DNA from: Ophiocordyceps camponoti-saundersi (nom. inval.)
Lineage: Eukaryota; Ascomycota; Sordariomycetes; Hypocreales; Ophiocordycipitaceae
Assembly: GCA_003339415.1 (NCBI GenBank)
Contig: PDHQ01000002.1
Span: forward strand, 312,159-376,158
Length of the DNA: 64,000 nt
Direction: 5' to 3'
Translations under genes and position numbers: made by a program
Shown: in pieces, positions 9,873-21,617 of the stretch
Layout: the number at the start of each line of letters is the position of its first letter
Position numbering within the stretch: the stretch's first letter is position 1
Notes under the pieces: generated by a model
What the model saw: only the letters and a program-made list of their open reading frames with translations
Databases searched by the model: none
What the model was told of the DNA's origin: nothing

Positions 9873-12800
9873 CTACGTGACGGTATACCGTCCGCTCGCG
9901 GGGGCCCTGTTATCCGCATCGACTGCCGCAATAGTCGCTTCCCTAAGCAACCGCGTCATCTCCTGCAGGGCCGAGCTCACGGCCACTTCCGTCTCGCCCT
10001 CGATCAGGATGTAGAGCTTCGGATCGCCATTCGGCGCCACCTCCTTACCCGGCGGATAGAAGCTGCCCTTGGTCGTGATCGACGTGCCCGTCGAGTCCAG
10101 AATCTTGGCCACGTTGGTGCGGTTCGTCACGGCCCATCGCGCCTTTTGCGGGAAATCGTTGATCTCCAGAGTCGCATGGAAGGCGCCTGCATCCGGACCC
10201 TTGTTGTCGATGGGCTGTCCAGACCGCAGCTGGCCCGACTTGCCGAGACGGCTGTTGATGGCGCTGACGGCCGAACTGACCTTGTCAAGCGGATTCTTGG
10301 ATTTGTCCTCCGCCCCGCCCGCCTCTCCGCGGGCCGACGACTTGACGTCCCCTTCAACCTTTTGGTTGTCGCGAGCCTGGACGAGGGAGGCCGCCGCCCT
10401 AATAGCGCTGAGAGCTTTCTCTCCCTTGTCCTCGTCCTTCTTCTCGTCTTTGTCGTCTTCCTCCTCACCCTCGGCTCTGTGAGTCCGGCGCTGCACCTGC
10501 CGCACAGCTTCACGTTCCTGGTCCAGCCGATCGAGGCCCTTGCCGCCGAAGCCCGAAGTATCCTTGGCCTTGCCAGCCTTAACCTTTTCGCGGTGCGACT
10601 TTCTCATCTGGTCCAGCTTCTCCGGTACCGGCTGTCCGCTCTGCTCCAAAGCCTTGGCGATGCCAGGCGCGCAGTTCTCCTGCTCCGGCGTGACAAACGT
10701 CACCGCCACGCCTGTGTTCCCGGCGCGGCCGGTTCGACCGGATCGGTGCACGTAGTCTTCCATGTGGTTGGGCGCGTCGTAGTTGATGACGAGCTTCAGC
10801 TGCTTGACGTCCAGGCCTCGGGCCGCAACGGACGTCGCCACCAGGATGGGACAGACGCCCCTTTTAAAGTCAGAGATGTTGGAGTCGCGATCGATCTGGT
10901 CCTTGCCGCCGTGGATCGACATGCAAGGGTATCCCTTCATCAGCAGCTCCTTCAACATGTCGTCGGCCTTCTCTTGCCGCTCGACGAAGATCAGCGTCCG
11001 GGCATCCTCGTCACGGTTGTAGAGCTCGCCCAGAAGCTCAAGCACGCGGTGGAACTTGGTGCTCTCGTCGCGTATCTCCACCACCTGCTCGATTTCCTTT
11101 GCCACGACGCTCCGTCCGCCGACGGTGATCTCGATCGGGTTCGTCAGCACCTTTTTGGTGAGAGAGTCGACAAGTCGTGGCATCGTGGCCGAGAACAGGA
11201 CCGTCTGCTTGTCGGGTCGCATACCCGCGAAAATCTTCATCACTTGGGGCTCGAAGCCCATGTCGAACATCCTGTCGGCCTCGTCGAGCACCACATACGT
11301 GACTCTCTTCAGGTTCGTCACTCGGCCCTGGTTGGCGGCCAGGAGGTCGATGGCGCGGCCGGGAGTGCATACTATAATCTCGGCGCCACGCTTGAGCTCG
11401 GCGATCTGTTCGCGGACGGGGGCGCCGCCGTACGCGCAGACGGCCCGGAGCTTCATCGACTGCAAAAACGGCTTGCAGTCTCGGTGGATCTGCGTGGCGA
11501 GCTCGCGCGTGGGTGTCATGATAAGGGCGATGGGACCATCGCCCTCTTTGAGCGCAGGCTGATCCATGATGTGACGGAACATGGGCAGCAGGAACGCCAT
11601 GGTCTTGCCGGATCCCGTCTTGGCCACGCCGACAACGTCGCGCCCCGACATCAAGGTCGGGATGGCCTGCATCTGAATCGACGTCGGCTTCTCATAGCCG
11701 AGGCGGCTGATAATCTCCAGTGTCTGTTGCGTTAAGCCGCACTGAGCCCATTTCTGGACCGGTTTGGGCACGTTCTTGCCCTTGACTTTGATGCCGTCGA
11801 GCTCTGCCCGGAGCTCCGCCAACTCGGCGTCCGACATGGCGCTCAGGTCGCTGGGCTCGACCCAGAAGTTCTTGCGGACGGGCTCGAGCTCGAGCTTGCT
11901 GTAGTCGACGATGGGTATGTCCTTCTTTTTGCGCTTATTTGCCATGGCCAGAATGTTGTTAGCGTTTCCAGCCGCCTCGGCGTCATAAACATTGTCGTCA
12001 TCGCTAAAGTAGGCTACTGGCTCCTGTTCCTTCTTGGGCTTCTTGGCCAGCTTGGTCGACTTCTTAAGCTCGGACTGCTGGAGTTCAGCCATGAAGGCAT
12101 CGAGCGAGTCGACTTCCTCTTCCTCGTCGACTTGCATCGGCTCCGGCTTAGGCGGTAGCGTAGAAGGGCCGACTTTGGTAGCATCGGCCGCTTTTGTTGA
12201 CTTTGCCTGTGTCTCTGTCGCAGCAGCCACATCTGCTTCTTTGGAGTCTTTTTTGGCGGCATCGTCCTCCTTGGCCGGGCTGCCGTCAGTCACCATGACC
12301 TCCTGGGCATCGGGGTTCGCGAGTTCGGCTCCGTCGGCTTGCGTCTGGGCTTGCGTCTGGGCTTGCGACTCGACTTGCGACTCGACTTGCGACTCGGCGT
12401 GCGACTCGGCTTGCGTCTCGGCGTGCGACTCGGCTTGCGTCTCGGCTTGCGTCTCGGCTTGCGTCTCGGCTTGCCGGCGCCTCTCGTGGGCGGCGCGGTC
12501 TGCTGCGACTGCTGCCTCCTCGTCTTCAGCGATGTTGTCGCCGGAACCATAGTCCTCGTCTTGATCGGCGTAAGGGGTATCGTCGGCCTCCGCAGAAAAG
12601 GCGGGGAGCTTCTTCAGCTTCCGTGTCACGGTATCATCGCCGTCCAGGTCGAGCTGCTTTCGCTTCGTGGGAAGCTTGTCGTCTGGCTGAGCCTTTCCGA
12701 ATCCAAAGCCGCTAGCTTTTCCGCGATTGGCAGGCAAGGCCGAGACTGCATCCAAAGTCATTAGCAAAGGTTTCTGAGAATAGCAAGTTGGAAAAATAGA

Positions 12801-13997
12801 GATGGTACCTTGATGAGTGTCATCCTTTGCGGCCGCAACAGGCGGCGGAAGAGACACGCCTTTGCCCGGTTGGACGAGAGACCCTAGCACGGTCTTGGAG
12901 GAGTCGTGCGACCGCGACGCTGCCGATCTCTTGGCGATGGTCTTCGGGTCGAACTTGCCAGCATACGGCTGGGGAGAAGGGGATTTCTCTGCTTCTATGT
13001 TGGGAGGCGGCGATGGCGACGCGGGAGCGGCAGAGACGGCCGACACCATGCTAGCCTTTTGGTCCATCTCGGCCAGGAGCTTGATGGTCGAGTTGACATC
13101 ACTGGGCTCCTGTTCCATTCGCCTCTTGTCGCTCGCCTTCTTCTTCTTCCACTTCTCGAGCTTAGCCAGTCGTGCAGCTTTCTTGTCGGCATCAGCCGAT
13201 TTGCCAGGCGGCCCAGGTCTCTGCTCCATGTCAGAATCCGTGTCAAAGTCGGTAGACGGGGTTACAGGAATAGAACCAACATCTTCTTGGCTAGATCCCA
13301 CGCCATCAACAGACGGCCTCTGGTGAGATCTATGAAGGGCAGTGGAGTCAGCCGTCCCCTCATGTCGAGAGCGGTGAAGGTCGCGGGAGGGATCGGGGCT
13401 CCTGTGGCTCCTGTCGCTGCCGCGGCTGCGATTCCGCCTGCGATCCGGTGTGCGAGGTCTGGCTCCAAGTCTATCTCGAGACCTGCGTCTTTCATGGTCG
13501 CGGGCACGTTCGCGTTCACGTTCACGTTCACGTTCACGTTCGCGTTCACGTTCACGATCCCTATGACGGTCACGATCACGATCACGATCACGGTCACGAT
13601 CACGGTCACGGTCCCGGTCCCTGTCTCGATAGTCGCGGGGAGGAGGCGGGGGGGGATAAGCGAGCGACGAAGGGCCACGAAAGTGGGAGTCATCGCGTCG
13701 ATCCAGCGAGCGTTCCCTGCGACGGATCAACTCCCGATCACGATCGCGGTCGCGGACACGACCACTCCGATCAGGCTCCTGGCGCTGTTCGGTAAACACC
13801 ACGTAAGTATCAATCTGGAGGATTGTGTGCACAACAGGCTGGCTCACGTCCGGGCTCCGAGACCTGCTAAGTCTGCGAAACTGCCTCCTATCATCCAAAC
13901 GGTCCCTTTCCCGACGGTCTTCATCTCTGCGGCGGTGACGAGAAAAGTCGGGGCTTCCTGCAGGAGCTGGTGAGCGCGACTCTCTTGGCCGAGCCAT
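9873..13997 (-). CDS. PRP5: Pre-mRNA-processing ATP-dependent RNA helicase Prp5 (DDX46 family)
   Basis: DEAD-box ATPase that remodels U2 snRNP for branch-site pairing. The frame is open across the whole span (1374 aa), but two 63-nt GT-AG introns, 13847-13785 and 12808-12746, are probable; removing both leaves 1332 aa. The N-terminus is an RS/RD/RE-rich region (13500-13900). An acidic and Ala/Glu/Thr/Gln/Ser repeat region follows, then [13 protein letters not shown]. Helicase motifs: AKTGSGKT (I), PTRELATQI (Ia), [16 protein letters not shown] (II), SATMP (III) and [10 protein letters not shown] (VI). The C-terminal domain carries [19 protein letters not shown], typical of Prp5. Divergent from the HCNGP splicing gene. 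The conserved DPLD motif reads DSLD here. Confidence 0.93.
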   Translation of the reverse strand: MARPRESRSPAPAGSPDFSRHRRRDEDRRERDRLDDRRQFRRLSRSRSPDVSQPVVHTILQIDTYVVFTEQRQEPDRSGRVRDRDRDRELIRRRERSLDRRDDSHFRGPSSLAYPPPPPPRDYRDRDRDRDRDRDRDRDRDRDRHRDRERERERERERERERERARDHERRRSRDRLGARPRTPDRRRNRSRGSDRSHRSPDPSRDLHRSRHEGTADSTALHRSHQRPSVDGVGSSQEDVGSIPVTPSTDFDTDSDMEQRPGPPGKSADADKKAARLAKLEKWKKKKASDKRRMEQEPSDVNSTIKLLAEMDQKASMVSAVSAAPASPSPPPNIEAEKSPSPQPYAGKFDPKTIAKRSAASRSHDSSKTVLGSLVQPGKGVSLPPPVAAAKDDTHQGTISIFPTCYSQKPLLMTLDAVSALPANRGKASGFGFGKAQPDDKLPTKRKQLDLDGDDTVTRKLKKLPAFSAEADDTPYADQDEDYGSGDNIAEDEEAAVAADRAAHERRRQAETQAETQAETQAESHAETQAESHAESQVESQVESQAQTQAQTQADGAELANPDAQEVMVTDGSPAKEDDAAKKDSKEADVAAATETQAKSTKAADATKVGPSTLPPKPEPMQVDEEEEVDSLDAFMAELQQSELKKSTKLAKKPKKEQEPVAYFSDDDNVYDAEAAGNANNILAMANKRKKKDIPIVDYSKLELEPVRKNFWVEPSDLSAMSDAELAELRAELDGIKVKGKNVPKPVQKWAQCGLTQQTLEIISRLGYEKPTSIQMQAIPTLMSGRDVVGVAKTGSGKTMAFLLPMFRHIMDQPALKEGDGPIALIMTPTRELATQIHRDCKPFLQSMKLRAVCAYGGAPVREQIAELKRGAEIIVCTPGRAIDLLAANQGRVTNLKRVTYVVLDEADRMFDMGFEPQVMKIFAGMRPDKQTVLFSATMPRLVDSLTKKVLTNPIEITVGGRSVVAKEIEQVVEIRDESTKFHRVLELLGELYNRDEDARTLIFVERQEKADDMLKELLMKGYPCMSIHGGKDQIDRDSNISDFKRGVCPILVATSVAARGLDVKQLKLVINYDAPNHMEDYVHRSGRTGRAGNTGVAVTFVTPEQENCAPGIAKALEQSGQPVPEKLDQMRKSHREKVKAGKAKDTSGFGGKGLDRLDQEREAVRQVQRRTHRAEGEEEDDKDEKKDEDKGEKALSAIRAAASLVQARDNQKVEGDVKSSARGEAGGAEDKSKNPLDKVSSAVSAINSRLGKSGQLRSGQPIDNKGPDAGAFHATLEINDFPQKARWAVTNRTNVAKILDSTGTSITTKGSFYPPGKEVAPNGDPKLYILIEGETEVAVSSALQEMTRLLREATIAAVDADNRAPASGRYTVT
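12338..12475. repeat. Degenerate hexa/dodecamer coding repeat inside PRP5
   Basis: Tandem units encode [12 protein letters not shown] and A-Q-T-Q tetrapeptides on the minus strand, expanded by slippage in a linker before the helicase core. Seen directly. Confidence 0.8.
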
Positions 13998-14718
13998 GGC
14001 CGCTCGGAAGCTCAGAAGGACGCTACGTTCGGTGAGCGGTACTTTGTTCTTGGCAAAGATTTGTAGGAGTGCGAGAGGGAAATGGGAGGAGATTTGGAGG
14101 GAGGAAGGCGGGGGCGGGGGGTCGGGGGGATGTTCGGAAGGCTAGCTGTGCGGGAAATGCCTCGAGGTGGACGAGAGGAAAAACGAAAAGGTAGGGAAGC
14201 GGGCAGGAGGGCAGATTGATGAGTAGGTAGGGGAAACCCTCCTAGCTGATGGGCTTCGCAGCCGACAGAGGAGGTTCTATTGAGATGGAAAGAAAAGGCA
14301 GGCCACCCGCTGCCCTCTACGGGCAAAGCAGATGGCAGACAGGAAGGTTGGAGAGAGGAGTGAAGGAAAAAGGAAAGAAAACAGAACGCGTCGTCAGTTG
14401 CACGAGGAGGGGTGATGATGGAGAGAGTGGGGACTGGAGAGGTCGCCAGCTGGCGGGTGACTAAGGTGAAAGACAGGCTAAAGAGGGAGGGGCTTATGTA
14501 TGAGCTAATCGGGGGCCGATGATTCTCCCCGCCAATCAATGGTCGTTATCTTAGCAAACGGCGGAGAGCCCCACTTGCAAGTACCTATGTATTCTCCTTA
14601 CCGCCTGCTGCATCCTTTTCCGTCGACGCAAGACCGAGTCTTTGCTTCGTCGATTCTCATTGGATTTGGGATGATGATGATTTATTGATGCCTCGACCTC
14701 GACGACTCGGCGGTCACA
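13998..14718. promoter_or_regulatory. Shared upstream region of PRP5 and the HCNGP gene
   Basis: 721 bp between two divergent splicing-factor genes. Pyrimidine and purine tracts, no gene seen. One ACGCGT occurs near 14384; its use is unknown. Confidence 0.45.
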
Positions 14719-15539
14719 ATGGCTGGCCTGGTGGGATACAATAGCAGCGATGAAGACAGCGGTGAGGATAAAAAGGAGCAGGAACAAGTGAAATCTTCCC
14801 CCCCTCTTCCCCATTTTCCCACCCCCTCCATCTTCTTATTGACGCGTCCGCTCATACCTACCTGCTGTCGGGAAAAACGAAAAAGCCATCAGGCACAGCA
14901 GATACTTCACAGATCCCTCCTCGCCCTGTCCCCGTCCAAGAAAAAGCTTCTCTTCCGCCTCCCATCATAGGTCCAATCCCTCAAAGCGCCCTCCCCCTCG
15001 GCCCCAGTCTCCCGCCCACGGAAGAAGAAGAAGAAGATGCCCTACCTACAGACAGAACCTCTCCCACATCCAACGACCGCGCCCTCATCCACCACCTCAC
15101 CCTTCCCGCCGTTCCAGACCTGGACATACCCCCCTCGCCACCAGGATCGCCCCCCACGCGCACCAGCAAGAGCTTCGAGCAGTTTTTGCAACTGAAGAAG
15201 AAGGGCATACACTTCAACGCCAAGCTGGAGCAATCTACCTCGCTCCGTAACCCCAGTGTCATGGATAAGCTGATGGAGTTTGCCGAGCTGGAAGGGTTGA
15301 GGCAATACGAGACGACGCTCTCGCCAGACCTCTGGAACCCGGCTGCGTTTCCCGAAGCCGCCTTTTTCGATAGGCTGAGGAAGACGCGGGAGAGGATCGC
15401 CAAGGAGCGTGAAGACGATAGAGTACGCGGCAGCAGGACGTCGGTCGACTTTGTGCCCTCGACCATGTCCAGTGAAACTGGTCCACAGCTTCCTGGCGGG
15501 CTGGCCAGAGGGGACAAGACTCGGAGCCGCGGGAAATGA
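14719..15539 (+). CDS. HCNGP/SAP30BP-family splicing-associated protein
   Basis: Exon 1 14719-14787 (MAGLVGYNSSDEDSGEDKKE) and exon 2 14913-15539, GT-AG intron 14788-14912 in phase 0; 231 aa. The family signatures are clear: SLPPPIIGPIP after the join, then SFEQFLQLKKKGIHFNAKLE, STSLRNPSVMDKLMEFAEL, YETTLSPDLWNP and FPEAAFFDRLRKTRE. In animals SAP30BP (HCNGP) works with RBM17 in splicing of short introns and was also linked to the Sin3 complex; the fungal role is inferred. The intron choice is supported by the join to the conserved PxPVQEKASLPPP segment. Confidence 0.88.
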
Positions 15540-15906
15540 AAGGGGAACCATGCGAAGAAGAAGATTTACTGAGGCGGGTAGTCAAAAGTCAAATGAAGAT
15601 GATTCGACTTGTAATAGGCATACTTGTTCTATTAGCTATTCTTCTTCTCATCGTGATCCATCGCAGCAGGGGTGCCGTCGAAGGATGATGGCCCGCGGGT
15701 ATCCGACCAAAAGCCGCCACCAATAAACCCCCCCAATGACGCCTCCAATTGCGCCACCCTGCATGTCGCAATGCAAAGGGGATTTTGCGTACAGCATGCT
15801 TCGTAATTAATTTTTCTTAAACTTACAGCCCGTTCGTAGGGGTCGTGCGGTTGCCAACACACACACACATCCCACCCAGACAAACGCAAGTCTTCGAGCC
15901 GTCTCC
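15540..15906. other. Short convergent spacer, mainly 3' UTRs
   Basis: Between HCNGP and the DUF3712 gene. It contains a possible small spliced ORF (separate entry); otherwise nothing is evident. Confidence 0.5.
15632..15870 (-). CDS. Doubtful small spliced ORF downstream of the DUF3712 gene
   Basis: Starting at 15870, exons 15870-15827 and 15758-15632 join across a GT-AG intron (15826-15759, donor GTAAGT) and give 56 aa with a Gly-rich stretch GGFIGGGFWSDTRGP. It begins 37 bp after the DUF3712 stop on the same strand, so this may simply be a spliced 3' UTR of that gene. I do not recognise the peptide. Confidence 0.2.
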
Positions 15907-17111
15907 TCAGCCGCTGGAAGAGCAAGACAGTTTGTAAGATGGAATTGTCTTTCGGAGAATGCTACCAATGTCGATGTCAACGCTTTGGTTGCGGCTGGCC
16001 AAGGCATTGGCGAAATAGTCGAGTCTCTGGCCGTCGTGGGTGACGTTGGTAGCCAGGAGCTCAAAGGGGACGATGCCGGTTTCGCAATAGGGTCTCGTGC
16101 CAATGATTTCGAGTACTTGAAGCTGATCGAGCTCGGCCTCGACGTCAACCTTGTTGCTGCCGGGGCGAAGGAGGAGGTTGTTGATTGTCATGCTGCCGAT
16201 GTTCCGACCGGCGACGAAGTTGGTAAAGGAGACGTTGCCCTAAATGATTGGAATCGTCAGCCCAGACGGCGCAACCGAGACGAGAGCAAAGAGCAAAGAT
16301 GCGTCTCTCCCCATGTGAATGACTTACAACTTCAAGGGTAAAGTCGGAGCTGTTGGGGATGTCAGCCGTGCCCTTAAAATTAGGAGAGCCGGGCGCGGCG
16401 GCGACGTCGACGACGCCATCGACTTTGGTGCCATTGAAAAGATCAAGGCCCTTGAAATCGAGATACTTGATGAAGTCGACGTCAAATCTCTTGCCGAGTC
16501 CGGATGGCTGCACCCTAGTCTTTCCACTGAGACGGACACGGAGCGATTTTCTCTGGTAGAAGAGCGTGTTGAACTCGGTAAAGGCAACGCGGTCCCTTAT
16601 CTGAACCGTCTGGCTGATGTTGACGAGGACGAGCTTGTCCGACGAAGTCTCGGGAAAGTCCAAGGTGGCGAAGGGCACGGTGTTCTCGCCCTTGTCCGAG
16701 ATGAGGAAGAGATTTCCCTGGAAAGCATCGATGTGTGCGTGGATTGAGCCATCAGTCGTGATTGTAGAGTTGATCTCCATCAGATACGAGTCAACCTTGG
16801 TGTTGAGCACGTGAACGCCTTGAATCTCCAGCTTGGACTCATCCATTTTACGCTGGGCGATCTTAGGAACAGCGACGAAGATGCTGTGTCAAGAATGAGC
16901 AGCTTTCTATCCACCAAGGCTATCACTTTGGCAAGAGGGAGGGCAGAAGAACGCACATGATGCAGACGACGAGGGCGACGATGCAGCAAAGCAGAAGCAG
17001 GTAAGCCCACCAGAAGCGCTTGCAGTGGTTGACACAGCCGCGATTCTTGCCGCGGCCGACCTGGGCATCGTTTTGCGTCTGTGAAGTCATGATTTTGGCG
17101 TCGGAGGACAT
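15907..17111 (-). CDS. DUF3712-type single-pass membrane protein
   Basis: Exons 17111-16957, 16883-16328 and 16239-15907 (introns 16956-16884 and 16327-16240, GT-AG, frame kept); 347 aa. A short basic cytosolic N-terminus with CVNHCKRFWW leads into one membrane helix (AYLLLLCCIVALVVCIIFVA, about residues 36-55), then a long extracytoplasmic beta-rich region of the DUF3712/LEA-like kind with several N-glycosylation sequons (NST, NIS, NGT, NSS, NVS, NVT). Type II topology and a vacuolar or endomembrane site are likely, by analogy with yeast Tag1-like proteins that share this domain. Function in this fungus is unknown. Confidence 0.75.
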
Positions 17112-17148
17112 GATGAGGATAAGGATGAGGATGAGAGAGAGACTTAAA

Positions 17149-17188
<40 letters not shown>

Positions 17189-17380
17189 GGAAAGGAGACG
17201 AATCTCGTGGTGGAGAAAGGAAAAAGAGGAAGGAGGAGAAGGGAAAAACAAAAGAAACGGAGACGGAAAGAGAAAGAGAAGAAGGAGAAGTAGAAGGTAG
17301 AAGGAGAAGGGGGAATAGAAGGACAAGGAGAAGCAGAAGGAGAAGAAGTAGAAGAAAACGAATACAAGAAAAGGACAAGT

Positions 17381-17419
<39 letters not shown>

Positions 17420-18762
17420 CGAGCGGATAGGTAGGTAGGTTAGTAGGTAAAAGGCAAGTCGAAAGGTAATAATAAGGCTCCTCCTGTTGACGCTGCACAC
17501 CAACACCTACATACTACGGATACTATACATATCCATACATAAGAAGATATCATCATCATCATCATCATCAAGTGCTACGACTACGGAAACTTACCTGCTC
17601 CCACGAGTCCTACCTACCTACCTAGGCAGATTGGCAGCCTGCAAAAGGCCTGTTCCGGGCTAGTCTCTGAGCTTTTTCATCAGTCCGGGGTGGTTCAATC
17701 AAAGGAACAGACAGACCCTGCCTGGCACCGACTGGCTCTTCTTACGTGGCCGAACAAGGCCGAGGTAGTACCCTGAGCGGTGTCATCTTGGTAGGGGGGG
17801 GGGTAACTAAGGTGGCCGACGCTTAGGTACGGGCAGCAAAGGTCAGCGGCCCCTGGTAGGTTAGTAGGTAGGTACTCTCATTACGAGATGGCTGCGACTT
17901 GCATGTAGACCTTGATGATGCCACATGCCACTCTGTATCCGTACCTACCTACCTATGTACGGACATGTCTGTTCATTCATTCACATTCATTCACTCAACG
18001 GATCGTCACTTCCTTTGCCTTTACGGTATCCCCCCCCTCTCCCCCCCCCCCCCCTACAACCCCGGACACCCCACACTCATCAGCTAGGCACCGGTAAATT
18101 ATAATCACACTCTCATTCAAGGGGGGGGGACGGGAAAAGGAGGAGAGGGGAAGGAAGGAAAGAAGGAAAAAAAAAATCCTTGTCAAATCAGAGTCAAAAA
18201 GTTCCCCCCCAATCAATCCATCCCATCCAATCCTGGTATTCAATCGACGACTGACGTCTACATAAAGAGACAAGAAGAAATAAAAAAAAAGGGGGGGTGG
18301 TGGGGACTGGGGACGAGGTTCCACAGGTCCGGGCCCCGGAGCACGCTAATCCACACATGGCCATCCATCTCCGGGGTGCGGCCCAGCTTTTGCGACCAAG
18401 TTGAGAGGTATGTATGTACAAAACGGGAGTGTTGGTCCGTATGTACATACATAGTAGCAGGGGTATGTGATCAGTCAGTCAGCTGTCTTTTCGTTGATGA
18501 TGGCGTCACGGCTCTTTGATGGTGGGTTTGTATCCTGACCTACTTACCTACAGGCTACGGATAGATATAAACGAGGTCGAAATCCCGTGCCTCAGATAGA
18601 GTGGCTTTTACATACATACATACATGATACAACCATGTTCATTCTCTACTTGAATGTATGTTTGTGAACTGAACCCATCATCGAAAAGCCTCGTTACTCA
18701 CCTATAGACTAATACATACACCAAAACGTGACAGAGGATTGAGACACACACAAACACACCTT

Positions 18763-18798
<36 letters not shown>

Positions 18799-19520
18799 TA
18801 CATATGCACGCACATGCATACACACACCATCTCTTCCTCTCTCTCCCTCTCTCTCTCCCAGTCTGGTCTGTCTCTCGCCTCGGCCCTTTCCCTCTAGGTT
18901 CCCACCCACTACTGCCTACCTACCGACCTGCTAACCTACCAACCTGCTAACCTACCACTAAACAGTCTCACTTCTCTCGTCTACGACTCAGAAGCTACCT
19001 ACATACATAGGTCCAGCAGACAATCCACAGTAAGCTTCACTCATCGTCTATGTATGTCTGTGCAAACAAGAAAAAGAACCCCCCCCCCACGAGCTTCTGA
19101 ATCCACACAACCATCTTCATCGTATCGCCCACCCCCTTGCAGACCGAACCGCCCCAAACAATCACAAACACACACGAGCAGCAACGTCGTATTTTGACTT
19201 TCCATAGGTACTTCCCTCTCTCATCCATAACCCCCCCTCCTTGTTTGGTATAGCCTACCCTCACAACTCCATATATAACGTCTGTATGTACGTCCGTACA
19301 AGCAGACAAATACCCTTCATACTCCTACTACCACTCAATCAACCAAAGAAAGAAGCAAAAACGCTTTACCCACCCTCAAAGCAACGTCGGCACGGCTCTT
19401 CGGGACTCTTCCTAGCAATCCCATCCCCATCCATGGCTGCGCCACACTATGTATATCACGAGCCGAGGCTCTACTCCCAAGAAAAAATTGGCTTCTGACT
19501 CCTCCACACAATCCAACCCC
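17112..19520. other. 2.4-kb intergenic region rich in microsatellites, no gene seen
   Basis: Contains (GA)n at 17153-17183 and 17383-17417, TACC/GGTA blocks near 17435, 17605, 17940, 18540 and 18905-18960, a C run near 18040-18053, and (CA)n at 18766-18794. Upstream flank of the DUF3712 gene and downstream flank of the dehydrogenase gene. No frame looks coding. Confidence 0.6.
18766..18794. repeat. (CA)n microsatellite
   Basis: About 14 CA units, seen directly, continuing into TACATA units. Confidence 0.8.
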
Positions 19521-21158
19521 CTACAGCTTCGCCCGCTCCCGCCCTCCATCGTAAATGTCCTTCTCCACCCTCCGGCTGTTAATCTAGAACGAAACGGACG
19601 TCAGTAGAGCCTCCGGTCCCGCGTCCGATCAGATAGACAGAGAAAGAGAGAAGCGTGGGGTAAAGATATCCCTTACCATATGGGGCCCCAGTTCCGAAAT
19701 GCTCCCGGCTCCGAGCAGGCGCAAGCACGTTGCCGTTTCGGCCGCGAGGACTTTTAACAGTCGTCAGTCTTCAGTCCATCACCATCTTCTCAAATAGACT
19801 CACTCTCAAACATGCGCTCTACCCCGGCCTGCCCCCCCGCCCCGAGACTGAAAAGGGGCGCTCGCCCGAGCCCGACCGCCTTCGCGCCGAGGCACAGCGC
19901 CTTGACCACGTCGGTCCCTCGCCTGATGCCGCCGTCGACCCAGACGTCGACCCGATCGAACACTTCGGGCCGGTACTTGCGAATCTCCAGCAGGGTGTGC
20001 ACCGCCGGCGGTGCCGTGTCCAGCGCCCGTCCGCCGTGGTTGGACAGCAGCACCGCCTTGACTTGAGGCGCGTGCTGGGCCGCCAGGTAGGCGTCCTCGT
20101 GCGTTTGCACGCCCTTGAGCACGATGGGCAGACTGGTGTGCCGCGCAAGCCAAGGCAGCGTCGTGGCCCACGTCAGGTCCGCCGCCGTGCCCTGAAAGAG
20201 CTGCTTCCCCACGCCGCCGGCCGGGTCCGGCTCCGTCTCGGCTCCGACCCCGCGCTCGAGGCCGGTTCTCTCGTCGTGCTCCCTCTTGCCCGGCACGGGC
20301 GCGTCGAGCGTCAGGCAGATAAACTTGAAGCGCGGCCTCATCGCCTCTATGCGCTTCAGCATCGCCTCGCTCTTCTCGCGACTGTTCTGCACGTAAAGCT
20401 GCCAGCCAAAGACCTGGTCCGGCGGCGCGCCCTCGACAATCTGCTCCGGCGTCATTGACGCGTTGTTGGAGATGATCTGCATGGCGCCGAAGCGGGCCGC
20501 CGCCCGGGCCATGCCCCTCTCGCCGTCCGCATGGGCCAGCCGAGCCATCGCGGCCGGGGCGATGAAGAAGGGCACGCCGACCGAATGACCGAGAACCGAC
20601 GTCGAAAGATCGCAGGCGGTGCAGTCGATGAAGACGCGCGGCCGGAGCAGGATGTCTCGGTAGACGGCACCATTGAGTTGCTTGGAGTACAAGTCGTCGC
20701 TGGCGGAGTAGTAGTAAGCCCAGGCTCTCTTCGAGATGCGCCTGGTGGCCGCCTCCTCGATTTCGTCGAGGTTGAGCAGCGACGCCAGAGGCGGTGACGC
20801 TACAGTCGTCGTAGTGGAACTCGTCTTCGTCGTCGTCGTCGTCGTCGAAAGGCTGTCCGGGTCTACGCGCCCCAGCCGCGCCTCAGGCTTGAGATTCTCC
20901 TCGAGCGTACCGGGAGGATGTACAGGATCATACTCGTCCGTAGCGTCGCGACCGCCGAGCTTAAGGATGATATTGGCACCGCCCGGGTGCGAGGACAGGA
21001 AATCCGTCACGTCGTAGACGATGCCGTAGAGGATAACCCAACAGCTGTCGCGGGTATTATGTTTTGCGACTGGATGGAACGAGTTCAGCATCCTCGTCGT
21101 CATTTTTGAGCAACGGTCTTCACCCACCTTGCGCAGCGTCCAGGACGACTTCAGCCAT
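19521..21158 (-). CDS. Flavocytochrome b2-like FMN-dependent alpha-hydroxy acid dehydrogenase
   Basis: Oxidises an L-2-hydroxy acid, probably L-lactate, passing electrons through an N-terminal cytochrome b5 domain. Four exons: 21158-21128, 21069-19804, 19750-19677, 19583-19521; all introns GT-AG; 477 aa. The b5 part has HPGG and DPVHPPG, holding the two haem-ligand His residues. The flavin domain has [27 protein letters not shown] (catalytic Lys), [11 protein letters not shown] (active-site His/Arg) and [20 protein letters not shown]. The C-terminus after the last joins reads [17 protein letters not shown] and [14 protein letters not shown], as in the family. Unlike yeast Cyb2 the protein begins directly with the b5 domain ([19 protein letters not shown]), with no mitochondrial presequence, so it may be cytosolic. 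Substrate is not settled by sequence. Confidence 0.88.
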
Positions 21159-21617
21159 GTTAGCGGTTCAATAATACAGCGTATGAAATATGAAGGCGAC
21201 AATCAAAAGACGAACGACAAGAAGAGGAAAGAAGGAAAGAAAGGACAGGTCATGCCGGCATTCAAGCCCATGGCCGGCGACGATTGCCTATTGCAATCTT
21301 CACGAATCGCGTCTCCATCCGTCCGACAAGCCAAGCCTCTCTACCTTTTTCTGGGGTCTCGAAACGAGGGTGCCAAGCCGATGATCAACGTCGCTGCGTC
21401 ATGCTGACCGATCAGGGCTCCGACGTCGGCGGACCCACGTAGCCGCCCCCTCTAAAAACCTCTTCCTACATCTGTACAGTCAGTCATTCTTACACACAGC
21501 AATCGCGAAATCTTCCCCTTCCAAGCTCCCAACTTCCATCATCCCATCCAACACACATCTTTACATAGTCCCTCTCCAATCTTCAAGGGGAAGAAAAAAG
21601 CACGAAACCAGCCCTCG
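21159..21617. promoter_or_regulatory. Shared upstream region of the b2-like gene and JAC1
   Basis: 459 bp between divergent starts. No motif stands out; the JAC1 side is rich in short pyrimidine runs. Confidence 0.4.

Noticed and set aside
9801..11735. 644-codon open frame on the plus strand
   Set aside because: Lies antisense to the helicase core of PRP5, whose conserved motifs decide the strand.
12906..13973. 355-codon plus-strand frame with Thr/Val/Phe repeats
   Set aside because: Antisense of the RD/RE-rich N-terminus of PRP5.
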